DNA of 64,000 nucleotides from Pseudomonas sp. URMO17WK12:I2. GTDB taxonomy: Bacteria; Pseudomonadota; Gammaproteobacteria; Pseudomonadales; Pseudomonadaceae. Below the pieces are notes generated by a model. It was not told where the DNA came from and did no database searches. It was given only the letters and a program-made list of their open reading frames with translations. Numbering within the stretch: position 1 is the stretch's first letter; each line of letters starts with the position of its first letter. The position numbers and the translations under genes were made by a program. The stretch spans positions 558,001 to 622,000 of the forward strand of contig NZ_QKYW01000001.1 of the NCBI RefSeq assembly GCF_003253735.1, written 5' to 3'. Below, in pieces: positions 23,105 to 30,109 of the stretch.

Positions 23105-25777
23105 TCACGCTACCCCCCGCTTGGAGAACACCAGGCAGTTGAGGGGCCGCTTCTCGATGCGGGAGCGTACTTTCCTGTTCTCAATGAACTTGTGGGTGGT
23201 GCTGTTCTGCAGTGATCGGCGCAGCAGTGCGGCAGGGATCACCTCTTGGCCAGCCAGGCGGCAACGTTGCTGGAAATGCTCGATGTTGACCGCGATCAGC
23301 TCGCGCTCGGCGCTGTGGTTGAGGGTTTCGCGGATCTCTTCACGGGTTTCGTTGTTTTCGGTGATCGTCACCACTTCCTCATTGAGGAAATGGAAAATCT
23401 GCCAGAACTGCGCTGCGGTCTTGTTCTCGGCGCTGCAGCTTTGCTGTCGATCCAGGGCGCGGCCTTCCAGGTGCTTGGCCAGCGCCTCGAGGTCACGATC
23501 CGACCACGCTGGGAACATTGCCTGGGTGGCTTTGGCCGCGGCCATCACCTGGGCATGACAGAGCACGATGCGGCTATGCTTCACCCCGGCCAGGCCGGCG
23601 AAGCGCTGCTCGTAGTGGTTGAAGGCTTCGAAGTAGCGTTCAAGCCAGGCGCTCTCCTGGAGCAGAACGGCGCGCAGGTAGCCCGCCAGACTTTCCACAG
23701 GCATGGCCTTGATACGCTCGGCCAATGGCTTCAGTACCGAGCTGTGGTGTTCGGTGGTCATGTGCATGTACACGATCCGGGTGATGATCGCCTCGGAACC
23801 GTCGACGTTGGTGTTCTGCGAGATACACACGCCGCCGCGGAACAGCAGGGCGTCGACGTCGCTGCCCGCGGTTTTCACACCGGTCACGCGCAGCTTGGCC
23901 ATGTGGTCAAAGAGTGGCTTTATCTCGTCCCAGTTGTATTGAACGGTGGTGGTGCGGCCCAGTGCATCGGTGGTTTCCTTGTCGGACTCCAGCAGCACCA
24001 CCGGCAGATTGCTCACGCCGGCCAGGGCGCGCAGCAGGCCGATCGCTGAAGCACCGCTACCGCTGGGCTTGATGCCTTCCTCGTTGTTGCGGCCGCACAG
24101 CTTCCATAGAAAGCGCAGCAGCAGAGTCTTGCCGGCGCCGGCGGTACCGGTCAGTTCCAGGAATGGCCAGCTCGCTTGCTTTGCGCGGATCTGCTGAGCG
24201 AACAGAGTGCCCGTCCACCAGGCCAGGGTCGCCAGACCGTTGAGATTGAACACAGCGCGGAAGTCGGCAAACCAGCTGGGGGCGAACTCGTCGCCCTTCA
24301 CCATGTGGAAGTTGCGGGTGCTGGTCTTCAGCCCCTCGCCGGCGATGTTCAGGAAGCCGTGCTCGTTGGTGGCCACCATCCGCCCTTTGTGAAAGCCGAA
24401 GGCCGGGTAGCAATAGGTTTTGGTCACCTCGTCGTAGCCCACAAAGGGCAACGTGCGCACGGTGCTGGGGTTGTCGAACCAGGTGCCCTTGAGCATGGCC
24501 AGAACCTTCTCCCCGCCATCGAACTGGCCACCCGGCGTGCGCTCGAGCATGGCCTTGGCGAACCCGCGCGGATCCGTGATCGAGCTGGGGGCCAGCGGCT
24601 CTTTGCAGTTCAGGCGGGCGTTGGCGAATTCGAAGCGAAAGAAGTAGCGCTGCTCGCCGGTGATGGCGTCCTTCTCCACGTACTCGAACGTTGGCACGCA
24701 GTTGGCCACCTGGCTGATGGTGCAGTGCTTTGAGAACGTGGTCTGGTTGCCCTCCACCTTGTCGTCCTTCAGCTCCTCCTTCAGCTCGCCCATGGCCACG
24801 CGGGCTGAGTACAGACGGCTGCCGTGCTCGAGCAGGTAGAAGCTGCGCTCGCGCTTGAGGTACAGCAGGTAGGCCATGTGCATGGGGCTCTTGGCGGTGA
24901 ACAGCCGGCCGCGGTAGCAGGCCTCTGCCATGAATTCCGCCGTCAGCTCGCCATCCCGGTACACGTCGTCCCAGTCGCGTTCGCCGGCGAGCGCCGTCCA
25001 GGCGAGCTCCTTCATTTCGCGCAGCATGCGCAGGTACTTGAGGATAAATTTGCGGCCGGCCTTGTCGTCGTCCAGTGCCAAACACCAGGTCACCAGCTTT
25101 CCCTTGTTGGCCTCGACGATGTCCCAGGGGAAGTTGTTCGCGCTGATCGAGGCGATCACCTTGAAGCCTGCCAGGTACAGCGCGATAGCGTGAAAGATGC
25201 CCTCGACCACATGAACCCGATCGCCTTTCTCGATGGTCTGGCCAGGTGGCATCCAGCCGCTGTTGCGGTAGGTCATGCCGTACTTGATGCCGGCCTTGTC
25301 GCCATCGTTGGCGGCCACGGCCGTGGCATCGATGATGCGCTCCCAGTAACCGTCGCATAGGTCGAACCGCACTGTGTCGGCATACGCCCCGCTCTTCACC
25401 TTGCGGCGCGCCTGGGTGTACCAGCCGGCCAGCTTGCTGATATCGAACCCGCGATTGCGCTGCAGGTATGCGTCGGCGGTGGCGTTGGGGTTGCTCGGCG
25501 TGACCGGGAAGCGCTCGCTCAGGTTTTCGAACAGGTAGCTGTAGCGGTCGCGGGTCTTCTGCTCGAACTGGCATTCGTTCTCGCGGTTGCATTTCAGCTG
25601 GTAGGGCTTCTCGCGGCTGATGTACAGGCGGCGCTGTCCACAGCCGGGGCATACGCCTTTCTGCAGGTACGTGCCGTTGACGCTGGTGAAGTCCAGGTCG
25701 CGGTCGTTCTCCAGCGCCTGCACTACGTCCAGGCGATAGATGTCGTCGAAGTTGATGCGGTTGGCCATCTGGTTCAT
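23105..25777 (-). CDS. Primase-helicase replication protein (P4 alpha-like)
   Basis: An 890-residue protein. A zinc-binding primase head has C43-x2-C46...C63-x5-C69 (CPGCG...KCNRENEC). A Toprim-like part follows near residues 185-240 (VHVVEGIFHAIALYLAG, CLALDDDKAG). A helicase domain has Walker A GTAGAGKT at about residue 545 and an acidic VVLLESDKE segment as Walker B. This primase-helicase fusion resembles P4 alpha and Zn-binding phage primases, not the rolling-circle gpA of P2/HP1. The ATG at 25777 overlaps the Cox-like stop as ATGA. The iteron array lies just beyond its 3' end and is its likely target. Confidence 0.88.
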   Translation of the reverse strand: MNQMANRINFDDIYRLDVVQALENDRDLDFTSVNGTYLQKGVCPGCGQRRLYISREKPYQLKCNRENECQFEQKTRDRYSYLFENLSERFPVTPSNPNATADAYLQRNRGFDISKLAGWYTQARRKVKSGAYADTVRFDLCDGYWERIIDATAVAANDGDKAGIKYGMTYRNSGWMPPGQTIEKGDRVHVVEGIFHAIALYLAGFKVIASISANNFPWDIVEANKGKLVTWCLALDDDKAGRKFILKYLRMLREMKELAWTALAGERDWDDVYRDGELTAEFMAEACYRGRLFTAKSPMHMAYLLYLKRERSFYLLEHGSRLYSARVAMGELKEELKDDKVEGNQTTFSKHCTISQVANCVPTFEYVEKDAITGEQRYFFRFEFANARLNCKEPLAPSSITDPRGFAKAMLERTPGGQFDGGEKVLAMLKGTWFDNPSTVRTLPFVGYDEVTKTYCYPAFGFHKGRMVATNEHGFLNIAGEGLKTSTRNFHMVKGDEFAPSWFADFRAVFNLNGLATLAWWTGTLFAQQIRAKQASWPFLELTGTAGAGKTLLLRFLWKLCGRNNEEGIKPSGSGASAIGLLRALAGVSNLPVVLLESDKETTDALGRTTTVQYNWDEIKPLFDHMAKLRVTGVKTAGSDVDALLFRGGVCISQNTNVDGSEAIITRIVYMHMTTEHHSSVLKPLAERIKAMPVESLAGYLRAVLLQESAWLERYFEAFNHYEQRFAGLAGVKHSRIVLCHAQVMAAAKATQAMFPAWSDRDLEALAKHLEGRALDRQQSCSAENKTAAQFWQIFHFLNEEVVTITENNETREEIRETLNHSAERELIAVNIEHFQQRCRLAGQEVIPAALLRRSLQNSTTHKFIENRKVRSRIEKRPLNCLVFSKRGVA

Positions 25778-25995
25778 TGAGCGTTGGCCTGTGCCCGCAC
25801 GCGCTCGGATTGCTCGGCCGCCTCGATGGCCATGTGAATCATGTTGATGAAGACGGTGGTCTTGTCGCCCTCCTGCTTTGGTCGAGTGATGAAGTGCCCC
25901 TGCTCGATCTCGCGCCGGATCGAGCGATCCGATAGGCCAGAGCGGCGCGAAAACTCCTGAACCGTCACGTATGGCGTGTCGATGGTGATCTGCAT
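25774..25995 (-). CDS. Cox/excisionase-like HTH regulator
   Basis: A 73-residue protein (MQITIDTPYVTVQEFSRRSG) with a winged-helix/MerR-like HTH: PYVTVQEFSRRSGLSDRSIR then EIEQGHFITRPKQEG. This is the pattern of Cox and AlpA proteins, which repress the lysogenic promoter and direct excision. It is the first gene of the leftward early operon, with GGGGAG as ribosome site, and faces the XRE repressor across two operators. A start at 26028 would lie within the operators and is unlikely. Confidence 0.8.
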   Translation of the reverse strand: MQITIDTPYVTVQEFSRRSGLSDRSIRREIEQGHFITRPKQEGDKTTVFINMIHMAIEAAEQSERVRAQANAQ

Positions 25996-26028
25996 TCTGA
26001 TAATCTCCCCTGTGATATTGCCGAGCAA

Positions 26029-26069
26029 TGTTCCTTACAAGGAACACATTATGTTCCTCACAAGGAACA
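26029..26069. promoter_or_regulatory. Two tandem operators of the lysis-lysogeny switch
   Basis: Site 1 (26029-26046) is a perfect palindrome TGTTCCTTACAAGGAACA. Site 2 (26052-26069) is TGTTCCTCACAAGGAACA with one mismatch. Their centres are 23 bp apart, between the divergent Cox-like and XRE genes. They are the likely binding sites of the XRE repressor. Confidence 0.85.
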
Positions 26070-26088
26070 AGTCAAGAGGGAGAAACAC

Positions 26089-26325
26089 GTGGATTTGCCT
26101 GCGAAGCTGAAGGCGATACGGAAGCGGGAAGGGATTACTCAGGGCGAGCTGTGCGAGCTGCTCGAGATGTCACATAGCACGCTGAAGAAATACGAAGCAG
26201 GCATCATCGAAATGGGGCTACCGCCTATTTTGAAAATGGCCAACCACCCCAGATTCAGGAAATACACCCTTTGGCTTCTAACCGACGACATCTCGAGCGC
26301 GTCGGAACAGATCAGCCCGCTGTAG
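26089..26325 (+). CDS. XRE-family repressor (short CI-like)
   Basis: A 78-residue protein with GTG start and GAGGGAGAA ribosome site. The HTH (residues ~4-40: KLKAIRKREGITQGELCELL...SHSTLKKYEAG) is typical of XRE/Cro-CI proteins. There is no LexA-like peptidase domain, so induction cannot go through RecA-stimulated self-cleavage of this protein, as in P2 C. It is transcribed away from the Cox-like gene over the paired operators and is followed within 2 bp by the integrase. Confidence 0.85.
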   Translation: MDLPAKLKAIRKREGITQGELCELLEMSHSTLKKYEAGIIEMGLPPILKMANHPRFRKYTLWLLTDDISSASEQISPL

Positions 26326-26327
26326 CT

Positions 26328-27371
26328 ATGTCGATCAAGAAAATGCCGGATGGCCAGTGGTTGGTAGATTGTCGGCCAGAGGGGCGTGCAGGCGCTCGCA
26401 TTCGCCGCAAGGTGAAGTCGAAGAACGAAGCTATGCATGTCGAGCGGCGGCTGATGGGCGACGGCTCCAAGGGCGAATTCGAGAAGAAAACGCCCTTGGA
26501 CGAACGCCGGCTGACAGACCTCATCGATCGCTGGTACCTGCTGCATGGCCAGACGTTAAAGACCGGGGAATCGCGTCTCTCCCAGCTGAAAACGATGGCC
26601 GAGCGGATGGGCAATCCCAAGGCGTTCAAGTTCACAGGCAATGACTTTGCCCAGTACCGAGCAGAGCGGGCTGAAGGGAAACACACCAGGCCGAAGCCTG
26701 GCCGCGGCCAGGCCAAGGGCGAGAAGCCCAAGCCGATCAGCGCGAACATGCTGAATCACGAATTGGCCTACCTGCGCGCCGTGTTCAACGAGCTCGAGCG
26801 CCTGGGCGAGTGGAAAGGCGAAAACCCTCTGGCCAGGATCCGCAAGCTGAAGTTCGACGAAGCCGAAATGGCCTACCTCGAGCCCGATCAGATTCAGCAG
26901 TTGCTGAACGCCCTGGGCGAGCCTACCGCGCACGCAAGGCTGATTGCAGAGGTATGCCTGGCCACCGGTGCCCGCTGGGGCGAAGCCGAGTCCCTACAGC
27001 CCCGCCAGGTGCGTTCCGGGCTGATCCACTTCAGCAAGACGAAATCCAGCAAGAACCGCTCAGTGCCGATCGCGGCCGGCCTGGCCAAGCGCCTGGCCAA
27101 GGCCCTGCCCTTCTCCCCCGGCTACGACAAATTCCGAGCTGCCGTCGACGCGATCAACCTCGAGTTGCCAGACGGCCAATCGAGCCATGTTCTACGCCAC
27201 ACCTTCGCCAGCCACTACATGCGCAACGGCGGCGACATCCTGACCCTACAACGCGTCCTCGGCCACACTACCCTGGCCATGACGCAGAAGTACGCCCACT
27301 TCAGCCCAGGGCATATGGCTGATGTTGTGCTGCACAACCCACTTTCAAAGCTCGATAGGAATGAGAAATGA
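26328..27371 (+). CDS. Prophage tyrosine integrase
   Basis: A 347-residue tyrosine recombinase starting MSIKKMPDGQWLVDCRPEG, with the N-terminal arm-binding fold, SAM-like core-binding domain and catalytic domain. Catalytic residues are visible as Arg in ATGARWGEAE, His-x-x-Arg in SHVLRHTFASHY, a His in VLGHTTLAMT and Tyr in QKYAHFSP. Size and features fit HP1/P2 integrases. It directly follows the repressor gene and points to the tRNA-derived att repeat at 28435, which should be its attachment site. Confidence 0.92.
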   Translation: MSIKKMPDGQWLVDCRPEGRAGARIRRKVKSKNEAMHVERRLMGDGSKGEFEKKTPLDERRLTDLIDRWYLLHGQTLKTGESRLSQLKTMAERMGNPKAFKFTGNDFAQYRAERAEGKHTRPKPGRGQAKGEKPKPISANMLNHELAYLRAVFNELERLGEWKGENPLARIRKLKFDEAEMAYLEPDQIQQLLNALGEPTAHARLIAEVCLATGARWGEAESLQPRQVRSGLIHFSKTKSSKNRSVPIAAGLAKRLAKALPFSPGYDKFRAAVDAINLELPDGQSSHVLRHTFASHYMRNGGDILTLQRVLGHTTLAMTQKYAHFSPGHMADVVLHNPLSKLDRNEK

Positions 27372-28360
27372 ACTCGAAGGAGAAAACACAAGCTAATCTT
27401 GAATTATGTGAGTCTCTTCTTGACGAAGTGGAAATGGCTTTCAGCTCACTTTCTCAAATAGCACTTAAAGCAAATCGACTTGCCAGACAGACTGGGCAAT
27501 TTGAGCATATGCAAGCCCTACAATATGAGGCGAGCGGATACCCGACTACACTGTCAGGTAAATACAGCTCCGAAGTATGGAAGCTAATTAAATTAGCTGG
27601 TCGCGCCAAGCAATACAAAAATGAAGAGAGTCCTAATGGTTTTGTCGAGCGAGCTAAGGGGGATGCCCTCGATCAGATGGAAATCGAGCTTGAGATTTTA
27701 GAGAAACGTGCCAGAGAAGGGAGCCCAAACCCCTCAGAAAGAAAGGCACGAATGAGTGACTGGCGAGAGGCATCTACGCGCTTGGCAAGTCGCAGGCTTT
27801 TTCTCCACACTTTTTTGTCAAACACATACTTTGAACTTAAGTTCTCTTCAGTAGCCCAGGACATTTTTGACCGGATCAGAGAACGGGTTGACGAGAGTAT
27901 TGGTTACGTAGTTCCTGAATCCATAATGAAGTTCTCCGCTGTATATGAAAACTTAGCATCTGAAAACAATGAGGATTGGTCTAACGCTGTGCATAGCTGT
28001 CGCCGCATATTGCAAGACACAGCCGACTCGTTATATCCAGCCAGAGAGGATAAAATCATTGAATCAGGCTCGAAACCTAAAACAATTAAGCTAGGCCCCG
28101 ATAATTATATAAATAGACTAATTGCCTATATTGAAGAAAACTCTGACTCGGAGCGATTCCAGCATATTGTTGGCTCTCACCTGAGTTACATGGGCGAGCG
28201 TCTGGACGCCATTTTCAGAGCAGCTCAGAAGGGTTCTCATGACGTAATTTCGTCGCAGGATGAAGCAGATCGGTATGTTGTTTATACGTACCTTGTTGTG
28301 GGGGACATTCTGAAGCTGAAACACGGGCAGGCTACAGAAATAGGCGGTGAGCATGGATAA
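27368..28360 (+). CDS. AbiTii-domain-like cargo protein, possible defence gene
   Basis: A 330-residue protein of much lower GC than its neighbours. The N-terminal ~60 residues (LLDEVEMAFSSLSQIALKAN then RLARQTGQFEHMQALQYEA and SGYP) match the AbiTii domain pattern, known from abortive-infection-type proteins. The remainder is helical and has no recognised domain. Its ATG overlaps the integrase stop (ATGA), so it would be translated in the lysogen with the integrase. A phage-exclusion role is inferred from domain and position only. Confidence 0.65.
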   Translation: MNSKEKTQANLELCESLLDEVEMAFSSLSQIALKANRLARQTGQFEHMQALQYEASGYPTTLSGKYSSEVWKLIKLAGRAKQYKNEESPNGFVERAKGDALDQMEIELEILEKRAREGSPNPSERKARMSDWREASTRLASRRLFLHTFLSNTYFELKFSSVAQDIFDRIRERVDESIGYVVPESIMKFSAVYENLASENNEDWSNAVHSCRRILQDTADSLYPAREDKIIESGSKPKTIKLGPDNYINRLIAYIEENSDSERFQHIVGSHLSYMGERLDAIFRAAQKGSHDVISSQDEADRYVVYTYLVVGDILKLKHGQATEIGGEHG

Positions 28361-28434
28361 GGTGGACGCATTGTGGACACTGTGATGGTATGAAATGTAA
28401 AAACTCAGAACCACGAAAACACAAAAGCCGCGCG

Positions 28435-28497
28435 GTGCGCGGCTTTGAAGGTGGTGGGCCCACACGGACTCGAACCGTGGACCAAAGGATTATGAGT
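28435..28497. repeat. att repeat, left copy (prophage right end / island left end)
   Basis: A 63-bp sequence identical to 44108-44170. It comprises most of the tRNA terminator stem and the 3' part of the tRNA up to the anticodon loop (ending TTATGAGT). Beyond it the two copies diverge. A full copy of the terminator hairpin (28424-28446) is retained with one base change. It is both the right attachment site of the prophage and the left site of the island. Confidence 0.9.
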
Positions 28498-28619
28498 GAT
28501 CTAGAAACGGCTCAAGGCCAGTAAAACCGTGAATAACTTAGCGCAAGCAAAATAAGCTGAAAGCAGCGTCGTTACTGGACTTGAGTGAAGTTTTTAGAAA
28601 GCGGAAGAAGCTAGGCACT

Positions 28620-28649
28620 GTACCGCTAGTGTACTGTTTTTTGTACCGT
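28620..28649. repeat. Possible arm-type integrase sites, island left end
   Basis: TGTACCG at 28620 and 28643 with TGTACTG at 28631. Matching TGTACCG/TGTACCT hexamers occur near the right end of the island (44035 and 44046), next to the island integrase. Short repeats at both ends, outside the att core, are the form of integrase arm sites. Confidence 0.4.
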
Positions 28650-28993
28650 TGAGGATTGCTTACGACCTAATCGGGCGCTTGGCTTTGCCTGCCATTTGCT
28701 GACTTCGAGCATGTAGATACGGCTCGCATCAAGGCCTGCGTACTGCGTGCCGTATGTGCCAGCGGAGATTTGCACTTACATAGGCACCAGCTTTGGTAGG
28801 TGTGCCTGTTATGAGCCCCCGCGACTCGCGGTCATGATGCTCAATTCGCAATCCTTCAGGAAGTGGATGTTTTTCGCTCACATAAAACCCATGGATTGGC
28901 GACGACGTCTCGATTACCTCAAGTGGAGCTCTGTACCGCACACCAACCTCGCCAGCGGGTAAAAGTGTTGGCTCCAGCCGCATGGTGCAGCTA
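28626..28993 (-). pseudogene. Decayed Ig-like (He_PIG-type) lipoprotein gene, 3' part
   Basis: Minus-strand remnant encoding a putative Ig-like domain: LPAGEVGVRYRAPLEVIE, LPEGLRIEHHDRESRG and LITGTPTKAGAY, the last being the He_PIG signature. After GAYV a one-base indel shifts the frame; the other frame continues sensibly as ISAGTYGTQYAGLD and EVSKWQAKPSAR to a stop at 28626. An IS inserted at 28993/28994 separates the 5' end, whose rest lies at 29892-29960. The gene is doubly broken and not functional. Confidence 0.7.
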
Positions 28994-29889
28994 GGTTTTG
29001 TACGAAAAGTCGGTACGGGTAAAATTGCCGCCATGATTGGCTGGAGGCCCGCATGGCAAAGCGTTACGAACTCTCCGACGCATCGTGGGAATTGATCAAG
29101 GATCTGGTTTCTCCAGAGCAGAAAATGGGTCGCCCACGCAGTGATGATCGTCAGGTGCTCCACGCAGTCCTGTGGATCCTCTGCTCGGGCGCTGCCTGGC
29201 GTGATCTGCCGGAACGCTTTGGGCCTTGGTCGACGGTGTATCAGCGTTTTCGTGACTGGCGCGACGACGGTACGCTCGACCGGATACCGGAGCGCTTGCA
29301 CATTCGATTAAACCGGGAGGGACTGATTGATCTGGACACCTGGATGATCGATTCCACTGCGATACGCGTAACCCGAGCCTCTTCAGGCGCCGGGAAAAAA
29401 GGGGGCCTGAAGAACCGCTAGACCATGCTCTGGGACGTAGTCGAGGCGGCCTTACTACCAAGATTCACATGATCTGTGACGCCAATGGTGTTCCATTACG
29501 CTTCATTCTTTCGTCGGGGCAAACGAGCGATATCGCTCATGCCCAGCCGTTGCTGGATCAGGTGCGAATTCCCGGTAAGCCGGGGCGTCCACGCAAACGC
29601 AGTCGCTGGTTACTGGCTGACAAAGGCTATGACGCGCAACACCTGCGCCATTACTGCGACCGCTACCGAATACAGTCGGTAATCCCGCTGCGTGCCATGC
29701 CACACAAGCCTCGGCCTGGCCTGCCCCGACTCTTTGATCGTGCGGAACATCATTGAGCGGATGTTTGGCTGGCTGAAATAGAACCGCAGAATAGGCACTC
29801 GCTACGGCAAGCTGGCGAGAAGCTTTTCAGCCATGGTCACACTGGCCTGCAGCCTGCGTTGCATGCGGCAGTACTTTTCGTACAAAACC
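28994..29889 (+). mobile_element. IS5-family (IS427-group-like) insertion sequence, defective, 896 bp
   Basis: Bounded by perfect 17-bp inverted repeats GGTTTTGTACGAAAAGT (28994-29010 and 29873-29889) and flanked by TA on both sides (28992-28993, 29890-29891), the target duplication expected for the IS427 group. It contains a two-frame DDE transposase gene that is inactivated. The insertion broke an Ig-like lipoprotein gene. Confidence 0.9.
29053..29889 (+). pseudogene. IS5/IS427-type transposase, inactivated
   Basis: OrfA (29053-29421) encodes MAKRYELSDASWELIKDLV with the CSGAAWRDLPERFGPWSTVY helix-turn region and ...WMIDSTAIRVTRASSG. OrfB follows in the -1 frame after a AAAAAAG run (near 29395): PEEPLDHALGRSRGGLTTK then IHMICDANG. 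The frameshift arrangement itself is normal for the group. However, a small deletion after RLFDR (near 29745) removes several residues and shifts the frame, and in the restored frame RNIIERMFGWLK is followed by an amber codon in place of the catalytic-region Glu. It cannot make active transposase. Confidence 0.85.
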
Positions 29890-29891
29890 TA

Positions 29892-29960
29892 ATGAGAAGG
29901 TTGCCACGCATGACAGCCTCACAACCCGCGAGTGGCATAGTCAAACAAAGGACGGAAAGT
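29892..29960 (-). pseudogene. 5' remnant of the Ig-like lipoprotein gene
   Basis: Joining this segment to 28993 across the IS restores a minus-strand frame reading MPLAGCEAVMRGNLLISC then TMRLEPTLLPAGEVG. LAGC resembles a lipobox but no complete signal peptide start is present; a stop lies in frame upstream. The 5' end may therefore also be lost. Confidence 0.45.
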
Positions 29961-30109
29961 GTTTACCGTAGCATACGGTGATCGCGCGTTCCTTTGTCGC
30001 GTCAAGCTCACCTTTTCAGGCAAACCAGCCAGCTCTGTTTGAGTCTGAAATCGAACTCAATTTCTACACTAAGGAGCAGCTTGCTCTGTAGTTGATTGGG
30101 AATCGTTCT

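Noticed and set aside
22635..23108. 157-codon minus-strand frame over the iteron region
   Set aside because: Its sequence is made largely by the repeated TGTTCCGG units (repeated LFR/VPV pieces), has no ribosome site, and overlaps the origin-like array.
26271..26327. Longer integrase start
   Set aside because: It would overlap the repressor gene; the ATG at 26328 matches the usual integrase N-terminus.
28435..28497. Second functional tRNA gene
   Set aside because: Only the 3' part from the anticodon loop is present; the 5' half is replaced by island sequence.
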